Of a DNA stretch of 64,000 bases, positions 51,537 to 61,102 are shown in pieces. Source of the stretch: Myxococcales bacterium SG8_38. Its GTDB lineage: Bacteria; Myxococcota_A; Polyangia; Polyangiales; Houyiibacteriaceae. The stretch lies in contig LJTN01000018.1 of assembly GCA_001303415.1 (NCBI GenBank), positions 1 to 64,000 of the forward strand, read 5' to 3'. The notes under the pieces were generated by a model. It saw nothing but the letters and a program-made list of their open reading frames with translations, did no database searches and was not told the origin of the DNA. Every line of letters starts with the position of its first letter. Position 1 is the stretch's first letter. The translations under genes and the position numbers were made by a program.

Positions 51537-52598
51537 CTAGCGGATGATGGCCGTGCCGTCGAGTGGCACGGGCAAACCACTTGGAAGCTCGAGCGGCCTT
51601 GCGGGCTCCCGGCTTTCGTCTCTCAGCGCCTTGTCGATGAACAGCTTGATGAGACGCGCGTCCTCGTCGCTGAACGGCATGCCGCTGCGCTCTAGCTCGT
51701 GGGCGACGGCATCTTCGAGCTTGCCGACCGATCCATTGTGAAAGTACGGATTGGTGAAGGCGACGTTCCTCAACGTAGGGACACGAAACTTGCCGCGATC
51801 ATCCTGGAGACCGGTGACCTCCATGAGACCATCGTCCACTACGCCTTCGAGCTCCGGGACGCCTCGGTTCTCGAAGCGCTCCGATTCGAACAAGGGAGGC
51901 GCATGGCATTCATCGCAACCCATTTCGGCGAAACGAAACATGCCCTCGGCGACCTCATCGGTCAGAGCCTCCAGATCGCCCTGGACATACGAATCGTAAA
52001 GCGCACGTTTCGATATCATCGTGCGTTGGAAAGCCGCGAGCGCCGAAGCCAGGTTTTCGACGCTGACGCTCGGGTCCTCGGGAAAGGCCTCGGCAAACCG
52101 TCGCGCGTACTCGGCAATGGTTGCGATTTCAGCGACCGCTTCTTCCGGGTCACGTCCCATCTCGTCTGCTTCGAGCATTGGGACCAGCGCCTGTTCCTCG
52201 AGCGTCGCGGTGCGTCCGTCCTGGAAGAAGCTCTGCCGGAAGGCGAGGTTGTAGAGGGTCGACGCATTGCGCCGCATCACGTTCGGACCGGTCCGTCCCG
52301 GTCCCGCGAGCAAGCCCGCCCCGAGACCCACCGAGCGCTGCAGAGAATCACTCATTCCCCAAATCTCGCTATGGCAGGTGGCGCAGGCGGTCTCGCGATC
52401 GCCGGACAACAAGGTCTCGTAGAAGAGCAGCCGGCCGAGCTCGACTCTGGCGTCGGGAACTCCACGCATGCTCGGAGGATTCTCCGGGAACTCCCTCACG
52501 GGCCATGGCAAGTCGACGACCGCTGGCGGATCGTTCGTCCCCGCTGCCTCGCCGCACGAAGCCAGCAACGCGGCGCAGACCAGTGTGAGGCGAATCAC
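51537..52598 (-). CDS. Di-haem cytochrome c peroxidase-like lipoprotein
   Basis: A 353-residue lipoprotein (LLASC lipobox) of the cytochrome c peroxidase/MauG family. Two CxxCH haem sites are visible: CATCH near the N-terminus and CDECH in the second half. GRLLFYETLLSGDRETACAT and FRVPTLRNVAFTNPYFHNGS are family landmarks. In related bacteria it reduces peroxide or oxidises a partner protein outside the cytoplasmic membrane. GTG 52598 overlaps the stop of the upstream lipoprotein gene (GTGA), so the two are coupled. It is the last gene of the cluster. Confidence 0.9.
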   Translation of the reverse strand: MIRLTLVCAALLASCGEAAGTNDPPAVVDLPWPVREFPENPPSMRGVPDARVELGRLLFYETLLSGDRETACATCHSEIWGMSDSLQRSVGLGAGLLAGPGRTGPNVMRRNASTLYNLAFRQSFFQDGRTATLEEQALVPMLEADEMGRDPEEAVAEIATIAEYARRFAEAFPEDPSVSVENLASALAAFQRTMISKRALYDSYVQGDLEALTDEVAEGMFRFAEMGCDECHAPPLFESERFENRGVPELEGVVDDGLMEVTGLQDDRGKFRVPTLRNVAFTNPYFHNGSVGKLEDAVAHELERSGMPFSDEDARLIKLFIDKALRDESREPARPLELPSGLPVPLDGTAIIR

Positions 52599-53845
52599 TC
52601 GATCGCGAGATTGCACGGAGCAAACCGTGGGTCGTTGGTGTCCATGGCCGCGATCCAATCGCGGATCACCTGGGCGCCTTGCGCATGCACGGTGCTTCGG
52701 CCGAGAGGCGCCATCATCTCGCCGGCCGTCACCGACTCGATCCGGCACAGCAGGAGCGAGCGGTCGGGATCTCCCGGGAAAATGTCGTAGTTCTGTGTGC
52801 AAGTCACGCCATTGCCCGCAGAGGTTGCAGTCTTACACACACCCCAGCTAGTCGTGTCCTCGGAGGTGGGATCGAGATTGGCCCAATCGAGGAACAGAAC
52901 CTTGTCCGCCACCTCGCCATCGGGTGCGTGGCAATGGGAGCAGTTCGAGTCAAGCCATGAACGTGCCGCTTCGTGCAAGCAATCGAAGTCATCAGGGTTG
53001 CAGCCTGCGTTGTGCTCGACCGGTTCGACGTAGGTGATACGGGGGTTGTTCTCGTTCTCGGGGGGAGGCGCATTGCTCAGCAACGAGAGCGCGTTCAGAT
53101 GGTCGATCTGATTGACGAGGCCTTCTCCATAGTCGTTTTCGCGGTTGAGCATGCCGGTCGACGGTCCGAGCGTGCGGGTGTCGGGTGACGTGCCGTGGCA
53201 CTTGCGGCATGCGCCATTCGAGGGGACGCCGTAGTTCTCCAAGGTCTGCGTATTGCCATCTTCGTCGATCCAGCTCACGGACACCGTGAGGCCGCCTAAC
53301 GTGAGCACGGCGTCGGTCATGTCTTCATTGTAGACGTAGACCCACACTTTCCAGCCATCGACGTCGTGCACCAAGAGCCGGGTTTCGATGAGCTGCTCTC
53401 CCATTTCAGGAGATCGCATGTCGATGGGATACGCGAAGGTTTTTACATAGATCGTGCCCACGGGGGCCTGCCAGCGCGCGTCGTCCGAGTACTCGATCTG
53501 TCCACCCATGCGAAGCGTGACAAATCGATGCTTAAGCGCATAGTCGGTGAACAGGGGAGAGGTGACCTCGAATGGGACCACGCCTTCCGCCGGCATCTGG
53601 TTTCGGATGTCGTCGAACAGCTCCCACTCCGAAAGGAGGTCCTTCCGGCTGAGATCGACGCCACCGGTTCCACCTTCGCCACCTCCTCCAGCGGCACCGC
53701 CGACCCCGGCCGAGCCGCCTTCGCCGCCGGTGCCACCTACACCGGCAGTGCCTCCGATGCCTCCGTCATCGGAGGAGCTGGTGTCACAGCCTACGGCTAC
53801 GAGGAGGAGGAGGAAGGAGACGATTAAGTTAAGTGCGTTCTTCAC
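52595..53845 (-). CDS. Cytochrome-type lipoprotein (HNE_0200/SO2930 family)
   Basis: A 416-residue lipoprotein (LVAVGC lipobox) with a glycine-rich linker (residues about 28-65) and two CxxCH motifs (CRKCHG and CSHCHA). It resembles the conserved family that accompanies a beta-helix protein in Shewanella and Hyphomonas and that sometimes is fused to it. The function is not known; a covalent haem electron carrier on the outer surface is the simplest reading. It lies 27 bp downstream of the beta-helix gene and overlaps the peroxidase gene by 4 bp. Confidence 0.82.
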   Translation of the reverse strand: MKNALNLIVSFLLLLVAVGCDTSSSDDGGIGGTAGVGGTGGEGGSAGVGGAAGGGGEGGTGGVDLSRKDLLSEWELFDDIRNQMPAEGVVPFEVTSPLFTDYALKHRFVTLRMGGQIEYSDDARWQAPVGTIYVKTFAYPIDMRSPEMGEQLIETRLLVHDVDGWKVWVYVYNEDMTDAVLTLGGLTVSVSWIDEDGNTQTLENYGVPSNGACRKCHGTSPDTRTLGPSTGMLNRENDYGEGLVNQIDHLNALSLLSNAPPPENENNPRITYVEPVEHNAGCNPDDFDCLHEAARSWLDSNCSHCHAPDGEVADKVLFLDWANLDPTSEDTTSWGVCKTATSAGNGVTCTQNYDIFPGDPDRSLLLCRIESVTAGEMMAPLGRSTVHAQGAQVIRDWIAAMDTNDPRFAPCNLAIE

Positions 53846-53872
53846 GAAATGCCTGCCCTTGCGATGGTGATG

Positions 53873-55261
53873 TCAGTTGTTGATGAGGACCGCTGGAAGG
53901 GTGCAGTCGCGGCCCGTCGGGTCCTGGGTGTTGCTTTCCACGATACAACCGATGAACTCGCCCTCGGTTGCCGCGTCCTGGCATTGATTGCTGGTGAGGT
54001 CGGTGTACGACGCGCGCTCCGCCTCGCCGAGACAGATGTTCGGGTCGGTGGTGTCTACGTTGATGTAGCCGTCCCAGATCACATCGGAGGCGCCATCGGC
54101 CCATGCCGTGATCAAGACCGCGATCTGGGCTAGAATCCCCTGAGGATCGGTCCCGTTGCTGATCAGCTCGTTGTCGTGGATGTAGACGTTCTCCGGGTAG
54201 GGGTTGTAGCCCTCCTGGTACGTGCAGTCGGTGCTGGCGACTTGGCAGAGGATGACATTGCTCACGACCAGCATGCCGGTGCTCACGTTGCTATCCATCA
54301 CGTTGTCGCGAATTTCGATGCCATCGCCGGAGAAGCTCATCGCACCGGTGCCGGGTGGAATGTTCGACACCGTCGTGTTCGGACGAGCGAAGTTTTCGCG
54401 GTTGTTGCAGTACACGTAGTTGTTGCGCATCAGGATGTTCTCGTTGGCCAAGCGCTCGAGGCCCGGCTCTTGAAGCGCGAGAAGGCCGCCGCTGTTGTCG
54501 AAGATGTCGTTCTCATACACCTCGACGTCGAGCGAGTTCTCCACCTCGAGACCTGCGACGTTTCCGTACACCTTGTTATAGCGAACGATGCCGCCTTCGC
54601 ATTGGCCCACGTAAACACCAGCGTCCGAAGCGCCGACCACCTCGACGTATTCGACCAGGGTGTCCTGACACTTCGTGGGGTACACGGAGTATGCGCCGTT
54701 TTCGGGGACCGAGCCCGCATCCCAAGTCACGTAGAGCTTACGGAAGACCGAGTCAGCCGCCTTGACCTCGACACCATTGCCAGCGGTGTTCACGATCCAC
54801 ATGTTTTCGATGGTGAACCCATCAGTCGTGACGTCGAACCCGCGGTCGCCGCGCCCCTGATAGTCGAGCTTGACGCTATCGGGGCTCTCGCCTTTGCCTT
54901 TGATGGTCAGATTTGCAGCGGAGGATACCGTTACGGAGCCCTCCATGTCGTAGGTCCCGGGCTCGAGGCAAATGATGTCTCCAGAGCTCGCAAGCTCCAC
55001 CGCTGCGTTGATCGCCGCTGCGTCGTTCGTGCCCGTGGCTGACAACGTGGTGTCGCAATCATCGGTGGGCGTAGCCGGAGCGTTCTCGATCGAATACCCG
55101 TCCGGGTGCCCGATGACGTCCGCACAATCGGCAATTGGAGTCCACTCCATGCCTCCCGTACCGCCCGTACCGCCGTCACCGCCACCGCCGTCATCGCTGT
55201 CACATCCGACGACTGCAATTGCAGCCGCAAAGAGCACGCTGATAAGTATCTTGAAATTCAT
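53873..55261 (-). CDS. Parallel beta-helix repeat lipoprotein
   Basis: A 462-residue lipoprotein (VVGC lipobox) that begins with a Gly/Asp-rich linker. Repeats such as GVEVKAADSVFRKLYV, GGIVRYNKVYGNVAGLEVEN and NVYIHDNELISN form a right-handed parallel beta-helix, the fold of pectate lyases and other carbohydrate-active proteins. No catalytic residues can be assigned. A strong GGAGGAGGAG lies upstream of the ATG. It heads the three-gene surface cluster and has a palindrome 64 bp upstream that may be a TetR operator. Confidence 0.85.
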   Translation of the reverse strand: MNFKILISVLFAAAIAVVGCDSDDGGGGDGGTGGTGGMEWTPIADCADVIGHPDGYSIENAPATPTDDCDTTLSATGTNDAAAINAAVELASSGDIICLEPGTYDMEGSVTVSSAANLTIKGKGESPDSVKLDYQGRGDRGFDVTTDGFTIENMWIVNTAGNGVEVKAADSVFRKLYVTWDAGSVPENGAYSVYPTKCQDTLVEYVEVVGASDAGVYVGQCEGGIVRYNKVYGNVAGLEVENSLDVEVYENDIFDNSGGLLALQEPGLERLANENILMRNNYVYCNNRENFARPNTTVSNIPPGTGAMSFSGDGIEIRDNVMDSNVSTGMLVVSNVILCQVASTDCTYQEGYNPYPENVYIHDNELISNGTDPQGILAQIAVLITAWADGASDVIWDGYINVDTTDPNICLGEAERASYTDLTSNQCQDAATEGEFIGCIVESNTQDPTGRDCTLPAVLINN

Positions 55262-55324
55262 AAACGGGTCTCCTCCTCCGAAACAGGTCGGCCCCTATCT
55301 AACACCAAACCGAGAAAGTGGAAA

Positions 55325-55339
55325 GTGAGTTTAACTCAC
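55325..55339. promoter_or_regulatory. Perfect inverted repeat upstream of the beta-helix gene
   Basis: GTGAGTTTAACTCAC has two 7-bp arms around one base. It lies in the 112-bp gap between the TetR gene and the beta-helix gene, both on the minus strand. It is the most likely binding site for that TetR protein. Confidence 0.6.
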
Positions 55340-55373
55340 AATTTGTCGTTTTCTTATAAGTTGCCGATATAGC

Positions 55374-56081
55374 TCAGCTTTTAGCTGATAGCGGCGCTGC
55401 TTTGTCCATGTACACGGCCAGGTAGCCCTTCAGCAGCGTCTTCATCTCGGCAATGATGCGATTCGCCAAATCGGGGTCGTCCACGGACAGCGCCCAATCC
55501 TGCAATGCGTTGACGGCTTTGATCGCCGATTGCGTGACCAGCTCGATGCGATCCGGTGGAATCACTGCTCGTAGCGCCGGATGCAGCGCGAGCATCGCCG
55601 CGACGCGCTCGTTCGACTCGTCGGTGAGGGCGCCGAACTCCGGCGTCGGCCGAATGCTCAGCAGCAGTTGCGCGTAGCCGGGCTGCTCGGAATACCCCTG
55701 CATCGTCGCATCGATTGCGCGATCGATGGCCTCATTCCAGGGCAGCACGCCGAAATCCTCGGCGATCAGGCTTGCTGTCTTGAGATCGACCTCCGCCATC
55801 ACGCGCCGTGCTAGCTCGGCCAGCACGGAAAGCTTGTTCGGAAAGTACTGATAGACCGATCCGATGGGCACCCCTGCCTTCTCCGCGATCGCTCCCGTCG
55901 TGATCTTGTCGACGGGAGTGTCGCCCAAGAGCTCGGCAGTCGCATCGAGGATGCGCTCCACGCGATCGCGTGAGCGTTCTTGGCTCGGCTTCCTGCGCGG
56001 AGACAGCTGATCGGACTTGGTCGTCACGGTGTGCTCGGGGGGCGAGTGTTCAGTCGAGCTAGATGAGAAGGCTAGTGACAA
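55374..56081 (-). CDS. TetR/AcrR-family regulator
   Basis: A 235-residue TetR-type regulator with an N-terminal extension of about 30 residues, then the helix-turn-helix ITTGAIAEKAGVPIGSVYQY and FPNKLSVLAELARR. The C-terminal ligand domain is not matched to a named regulator. A GTGAGTT inverted repeat follows 34 bp downstream of its stop, before the beta-helix operon on the same strand, so it may control that cluster. It is divergent from ppk. Confidence 0.9.
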   Translation of the reverse strand: MSLAFSSSSTEHSPPEHTVTTKSDQLSPRRKPSQERSRDRVERILDATAELLGDTPVDKITTGAIAEKAGVPIGSVYQYFPNKLSVLAELARRVMAEVDLKTASLIAEDFGVLPWNEAIDRAIDATMQGYSEQPGYAQLLLSIRPTPEFGALTDESNERVAAMLALHPALRAVIPPDRIELVTQSAIKAVNALQDWALSVDDPDLANRIIAEMKTLLKGYLAVYMDKAAPLSAKS

Positions 56082-56157
56082 GCGCGATAATGCGCAATTT
56101 CGAGCCTAGATCCCACCCTGAGCTACGCGCTACACTGCGAATTCCTCGAAATCCGCC

Positions 56158-58359
56158 ATGGCCTCGACTCCCACCACCAACGGAAGCCCGCAGGAGGCAA
56201 TTGCAGCCTCTTCGATAGAGGACCGCCCGGCCCCGGCGGCATCCGTCGATCTGCAATCGTCGGAATTCTATCTCAACCGCGAGCTCACTTGGCTCGCGTT
56301 CGTCAAGCGGGTGCTCCACGAGGCCGAGGATGAGCGCACCCCGCTACTCGAGCGCGTGAAGTTTCTCGCCATCACGGCATCCATCCTTGACGAGTTCTTT
56401 ATGAAGCGGATCGGCGGCCTCAAGCAGCAGGTGGCGGCGGGCGTCCACAAGCTCACGGTCGACGGGCGCACCCCGATGCAACAGATTCAGGAGTGCCATG
56501 ATGTCATTCGCTCGATCACCGTCCAGCAGCAGCACTTGTGGGATGGGCTCCGCAACCGGCTCGACCAGGCCGGCATCGAGGTCGCCGATTACTCCTCGAT
56601 ATCTCCCGAAGACCAACGGTGGCTTCGCGATCACTATCTCGACAACATTTTCCCGCTGGTCACGCCGCAGGCGATGGATCCGGCGCACCCGTTTCCATTC
56701 GTTTCGAACCTGTCGCTCAACCTTCTGGTCTCGCTCCACTATCCGAATGATCCGGCTCCGCTGCTGGCCCGCGTGAAGGTGCCCCTCGGGTCCGGCGTTC
56801 CGAGATTCGTCCGGGTTGGTGAATCTCTGGTCTTCGTCCCGCTCGAGGAGATCATGGCCAACAACCTCGACCTCTTGTTTCCGGGGATGGTCATCGATCG
56901 GATCGAGCTCTTCCGAGTCACGCGAAACGCAGACGTCGAGGGAGACGAAGACAAGGCCGACGACTTGCTCGCGCTCATCGAGTCGGAGCTCCAGGAGCGG
57001 AAGTTCGCGCCCATCGTTCGGCTTCAAGTCGCCCAAGGCATCGATACCACGCACCGCGGCCGGCTCGCCGCAGAGCTCGGTTTGGACGAGCAAGCGGACG
57101 TCTTCGAGGTCGAAGGCTTTCTGGGGCTCGCCGATCTTTTCGAGCTCGCCTCGCTCGACATTCCAGAGCACCGAGACCCGGATCACCGCCCGGTCGACAC
57201 ACCGGTTCTCGTCGGGCGAAGCAACGTCTTTCATGCGATCCGCGACCATGGCGCACTCCTCGTCCACCACCCGTACGAAGCATTTGGAACCTCGGTAGAG
57301 CGTTTCTTGCGTGAAGCGAGCGAGGACCCGAAGGTCCGCGCCATCAAGATGACGCTCTACCGCACCTCGTCGAAATCCCGTGTCATTCAGCATCTGGTCA
57401 ATGCCGCGCTCAACGGAAAGCAAGTCGCGGTCGTGGTCGAGCTCAAGGCGCGTTTCGACGAGGAAGCCAACATCAACTGGGCCGCGAAGCTCGAGCAGGC
57501 TGGCATCCACGTCACCTACGGCGTCGTCGGCCTCAAGACGCATTGCAAGGTCATTCTGGTCGTCCGACAGGATCACAACGGGTTGCGCCGGTACGTGCAC
57601 ATCGGTACCGGCAACTACCATGAGGAGACTGCCAAGCTCTATTCCGACATCGGGCTCCTCACCTGCGATCCGGACATCGGCCGCGATGCAACGGAGCTAT
57701 TCAACTACTTGACGACTGGTTACAAGCCGAGCCGCAGCTACAAGAAGATCCTCCCGGCGCCTAAGATTCTGAAGCCCGCCCTGTTGCGCAAGATTCGACG
57801 AGAGGTGCGACGCGTCGCAGAAGGCAAGAAGGGGCTCATTCAGATCAAGACCAACGCGCTCGAGGACGTCGACATCACGCGCGCCCTGTACGAAGCGTCG
57901 CAGGCAGGAGTGCAGATCGATCTCATCGTGCGGGACTCGTGCCGGTTGCGTCCCGGCATACCCGGTCTCTCGGAGAACATTCGGGTCATCAGCGTAGTCG
58001 GGCGTTTCCTCGAGCACTCGCGCATCTACTACTTCCACAACGGAGGCCAGGACGAGTACTACATCGGCTCCGCTGACTGCATGACCCGTAATCTGGTCAG
58101 TCGAGTCGAGGTTCTTGCACCGGTGGAGAAGGAATCGCTGCAGGAGGAGCTTCGCACCGTTCTCGACGTGCTCCTCAACGATCAACGGAGTGCTTGGGAG
58201 ATGCAGCCCGATGGCACCTACGTGCAGCGCAACGGTGGCGAGGGAGCCGAAAGCGCGCATCAGGAGCTCATCAAATGGGTCGAGCGCCGGTTCGCAGAGG
58301 CCAACCGTCTGCGAAAGAGGAGCGCGCGCGGGCCGCGCGGGATTTCAGGGTCCGAGTAA
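56158..58359 (+). CDS. ppk: Polyphosphate kinase Ppk1
   Basis: A 733-residue polyphosphate kinase that polymerises the gamma-phosphate of ATP into long-chain polyphosphate. FYLNRELTWLAFVKRVLHEA opens the N-terminal domain. RAIKMTLYRTSSKSRVIQHL and THCKVILVVRQDHNGLRRYV contain the phospholipase-D-like core with the phospho-His, and HIGTGNYHEETAKLYSDIGL follows. The last 40 residues are Arg-rich and variable. ATG 56158 fits the usual length (about 700). It is monocistronic or co-transcribed with the secreted protein gene 4 bp downstream. Confidence 0.96.
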   Translation: MASTPTTNGSPQEAIAASSIEDRPAPAASVDLQSSEFYLNRELTWLAFVKRVLHEAEDERTPLLERVKFLAITASILDEFFMKRIGGLKQQVAAGVHKLTVDGRTPMQQIQECHDVIRSITVQQQHLWDGLRNRLDQAGIEVADYSSISPEDQRWLRDHYLDNIFPLVTPQAMDPAHPFPFVSNLSLNLLVSLHYPNDPAPLLARVKVPLGSGVPRFVRVGESLVFVPLEEIMANNLDLLFPGMVIDRIELFRVTRNADVEGDEDKADDLLALIESELQERKFAPIVRLQVAQGIDTTHRGRLAAELGLDEQADVFEVEGFLGLADLFELASLDIPEHRDPDHRPVDTPVLVGRSNVFHAIRDHGALLVHHPYEAFGTSVERFLREASEDPKVRAIKMTLYRTSSKSRVIQHLVNAALNGKQVAVVVELKARFDEEANINWAAKLEQAGIHVTYGVVGLKTHCKVILVVRQDHNGLRRYVHIGTGNYHEETAKLYSDIGLLTCDPDIGRDATELFNYLTTGYKPSRSYKKILPAPKILKPALLRKIRREVRRVAEGKKGLIQIKTNALEDVDITRALYEASQAGVQIDLIVRDSCRLRPGIPGLSENIRVISVVGRFLEHSRIYYFHNGGQDEYYIGSADCMTRNLVSRVEVLAPVEKESLQEELRTVLDVLLNDQRSAWEMQPDGTYVQRNGGEGAESAHQELIKWVERRFAEANRLRKRSARGPRGISGSE

Positions 58360-58363
58360 CGTG

Positions 58364-59059
58364 ATGCGGCAGGCCCGCAAACACGCGATCCGAATGCTTT
58401 CGCTCTTTGTGGGAGCCTTCATCGCTACCCTCGCAAGCGGAGCTTCGGCGCAACGCATCCTCATGGCGTCGCCGACCTGCGAGGAGCTCACCATCATGGA
58501 CTTCTTGGCGCGCCTCGACGAAGAGGAAGGCCGCTACAAGCGTGGGCTGGATGCGCAGGGGCGGCGCGAGCTCTCCCAACTTCGTAGGGAGGTTTGCGCT
58601 CCGTACGTGGGCTACCGTGTAACGCGTCATCCCACCACCACATGGTCGAACGGACGATCCATCGTGCGTGGTTATCTAGAGCTCAACCATCCCAACGGAC
58701 GGATTGCCAAGAGCCGAAGCGGCGAGTGGTTCTACCCTAGCGGCGCCAGGGCGAAGAGCGCCCTCGGGCAGTGGGAGTACGCAAACGGATTGCTGGCGCG
58801 AGCTCCAACGGGGGAATGGTATACGCGCGAAGGAAAGTACGTCGAAGATGCCGACGCGTGGCGCGCCAAAGCGTGCGACTACCTCGGCAAGCAGCTCTGC
58901 CCGATTGGGAAAGCCGACGAGGACTTGCTCGCAGTGACGATGATGGGGCTCATCAACGAGGTTGCTCCGCCCAAGCAAGAGGCGAGGCCCGAGAAAGACG
59001 ACAAGGGCAAGGACGAGAAGAGCAAGAAGGACGAAGACGGCTCGGAAAAAGCTGACTGA
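58364..59059 (+). CDS. Secreted hypothetical protein with W/G repeats and charged tail
   Basis: Not recognised. The 231-residue product has a clear signal peptide (MLSLFVGAFIATLASGASA), then a domain with four Cys and internal repeats of the form G-x-W-x-Y-x-x-G (GEWFYPSGARAKSALGQWEY, GEWYTREGKY), like MORN-type strand repeats. The last 30 residues are almost all Lys, Asp, Glu and Ser. It follows ppk by only 4 bp, so it may be co-transcribed, but no family links it to polyphosphate. Probably periplasmic or exported. Confidence 0.65.
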   Translation: MRQARKHAIRMLSLFVGAFIATLASGASAQRILMASPTCEELTIMDFLARLDEEEGRYKRGLDAQGRRELSQLRREVCAPYVGYRVTRHPTTTWSNGRSIVRGYLELNHPNGRIAKSRSGEWFYPSGARAKSALGQWEYANGLLARAPTGEWYTREGKYVEDADAWRAKACDYLGKQLCPIGKADEDLLAVTMMGLINEVAPPKQEARPEKDDKGKDEKSKKDEDGSEKAD

Positions 59060-59091
59060 GCGGCCGCCACGATGTGGTAGAACCCAAGGTC

Positions 59092-59949
59092 ATGATGGAG
59101 CCCTCCCTTCGCGGCGCAACCTCCAGAGCCGACCGAGAAACCTTGCTCGAGACGGCCAAGGCCTCTCCTCGGCTTGCGGGCCAGCACGAAAAGGAACGCT
59201 GGCTCGCACTGTATTCGGACGACGCGGTCCTCGAAGACCCGGTCGGGACGCCGGCCTCGCACAAGGGGAGGCGACCCGGCCGGCTCGGCGACGAGCTCGG
59301 CCGTTTCTACGAGGCATTCATCGCACCGAGCGAAATCGAGATCGTGTCGCGGCGCGATATCGTCTCCGGCATGCACGTGTTTCGCGCGGTCGACATTCAT
59401 ACGAAGAACACGAAGACCGGCCTGAAGATGAAGGTGCCGGCCAATCTGCTCTACGAAATCATCTGTGACGCGGAAGGACGGTCCGCGATCCGGCGCATGC
59501 ATGCGCACTGGGAGCTCAATCGCATGACTCGCATCCTGATGAGTGAGGGTCTGTTGGGAGTGCGCACCATTGCGTTCATGAACTGGAGTATGTTGCGTGC
59601 GTTTGGCCCGAAATGGCTGCTGAGCTATTTCCAGACATCGCAGCAAGGCGTCGGCCGCAAGGGTAAGGAGCTGATCGAGCGCATGGCCAAAGAGATCGGT
59701 CGTGACGGAGGCAGCTTCTTCGCCGACGACGCCACCGTGGAGCTGCCGGGCGTAGCGACGGCGCCCATCACCAAGTTCCTGGAGGGGTGCACCGCTCTCG
59801 AGGTCGCGGACACGTTGGCATCGGGTCAGACGGTTTCCGGCCTGGCGTCCCTCGAATGGGGAGGACGTCCCCGGGAAGCCGCGTTCGTCGCAGAGCTCGA
59901 TTCCGACGGCTCTCGCGTGCGACGACTCCGTTGGTTCTGGGAGGAGTGA
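59092..59949 (+). CDS. SnoaL/NTF2-like (ketosteroid isomerase fold) protein
   Basis: A protein of about 285 residues with an N-terminal NTF2-like domain. WLALYSDDAVLEDPVGTPAS is typical of the SnoaL/ketosteroid isomerase-like fold, and the second half repeats a related pattern (FFADDATVELPGVATAPITK), suggesting two NTF2 domains in tandem. The role is unknown; members bind steroids, polyketides or other small hydrophobic ligands. ATG 59092 is used; a GTG six codons earlier is possible. It is 2 bp upstream of the strictosidine synthase-like gene. Confidence 0.8.
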   Translation: MMEPSLRGATSRADRETLLETAKASPRLAGQHEKERWLALYSDDAVLEDPVGTPASHKGRRPGRLGDELGRFYEAFIAPSEIEIVSRRDIVSGMHVFRAVDIHTKNTKTGLKMKVPANLLYEIICDAEGRSAIRRMHAHWELNRMTRILMSEGLLGVRTIAFMNWSMLRAFGPKWLLSYFQTSQQGVGRKGKELIERMAKEIGRDGGSFFADDATVELPGVATAPITKFLEGCTALEVADTLASGQTVSGLASLEWGGRPREAAFVAELDSDGSRVRRLRWFWEE

Positions 59950-59951
59950 CG

Positions 59952-61034
59952 ATGATCAAGAAGGTTGCGATCTGGTCCGGCGCCGCGCTGGTCGTTCTGT
60001 TGCTCTATCTCTTGCTGTGGCCGGTCCCCATCGATCCAATCGCCTGGGAGCCGTCACCCGTTCCGGCACTCGAAGGCGACTTCGCCGCCAACCGGGTGCT
60101 TCAAGACATGCAGATCTTCGCGACACCAAACAGTCACGGCCCCGAGGACGTGGCGGTCGATGCCGAGGGACGCATTTACGTGGGCGTCGAAGAAGGGAAG
60201 ATCCTTCGCTATGCGCCCGATGGCGCCAACCCCGAGGTGTTCGCCGACACGGGGGGCCGGCCGCTCGGCTTGGACTTCGACAACGACGGCAATCTAATCG
60301 TCGCCGATGCGTTCGCAGGGTTGCTCTCGGTCGACCCGAGCGGCGCCATCGAGGTGCTGTGCACGCAAGCCGGCGAGCATCCGCTCGGTTTCCCCGACGA
60401 CGTGGACGTCGACTCGCAAAACGTAGCTTGGTTTTCCGATGCCTCGTTCAAGTGGACACAGCATGAGGTCATGCACGAGGCGCTCGAAAGCGCCCCGAAC
60501 GGGAGGCTGCTGAAGCACGACCTCGAAAGCGGCGAATGCGCGGTCGTCTTGACGGGGCTCCATTTCGCCAATGGCATCGCGGTGTCGCCGGACGACACCT
60601 ACGTGCTCGTCAACGAAACGATGCGCTACCGCACCAAGCGGGTTTACGTGCGCGGTCCTCGCCAAGGCGAGGTGGAGGTCTTCATCGACAACCTGCCGGG
60701 TTTCCCCGACGGAATCTCCACCGGGGCCGACGGCATCTTCTGGTTGGCGCTCTACGCTCCGCGAAACGCGCTCCTCGATTCGGCCGGACCGAAGCCATGG
60801 CTGCGCGAAATCATCTTCCGCATCCCCGCTGCGCTACAGCCGAAGCCGAGGCGGCACCCCTTCGTCTTGGGCCTCGTTGAGAACGGCAAGGTCGTCTACA
60901 ACCTCCAAGACGAGCAGGGCGCGACCTTCTCCAAGTCCACGAGCGCCGAGCAGGTCGGGGATTGGCTGTACGTAGGAAGCCTCACGGAGCCCGCTTGGGG
61001 CCGAATTCGCGTTTCCGAGCTTCCCCGACGGTGA
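59952..61034 (+). CDS. SMP-30/strictosidine synthase-like beta-propeller protein
   Basis: A 360-residue protein with an N-terminal membrane anchor (about residues 6-26: IWSGAALVVLLLYLLLWPVP) and a six-bladed propeller of the gluconolactonase/strictosidine synthase/APMAP type. GPEDVAVDAEGRIYVGVEEG and DGISTGADGIFWLALYAPRN are typical blades. FANGIAVSPDDTYVLVNETM is the family signature around the metal site. It may hydrolyse lactones or esters of lipid substrates at the membrane. It follows the NTF2-like gene by 2 bp, so both probably work together. Confidence 0.88.
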   Translation: MIKKVAIWSGAALVVLLLYLLLWPVPIDPIAWEPSPVPALEGDFAANRVLQDMQIFATPNSHGPEDVAVDAEGRIYVGVEEGKILRYAPDGANPEVFADTGGRPLGLDFDNDGNLIVADAFAGLLSVDPSGAIEVLCTQAGEHPLGFPDDVDVDSQNVAWFSDASFKWTQHEVMHEALESAPNGRLLKHDLESGECAVVLTGLHFANGIAVSPDDTYVLVNETMRYRTKRVYVRGPRQGEVEVFIDNLPGFPDGISTGADGIFWLALYAPRNALLDSAGPKPWLREIIFRIPAALQPKPRRHPFVLGLVENGKVVYNLQDEQGATFSKSTSAEQVGDWLYVGSLTEPAWGRIRVSELPRR

Positions 61035-61102
61035 GGTCGTCGGCTTGCGGACCGTTTCAGATGCTTTGACTATCGGTGCGATTCTTGGATGGGAGCAATG
61101 AG

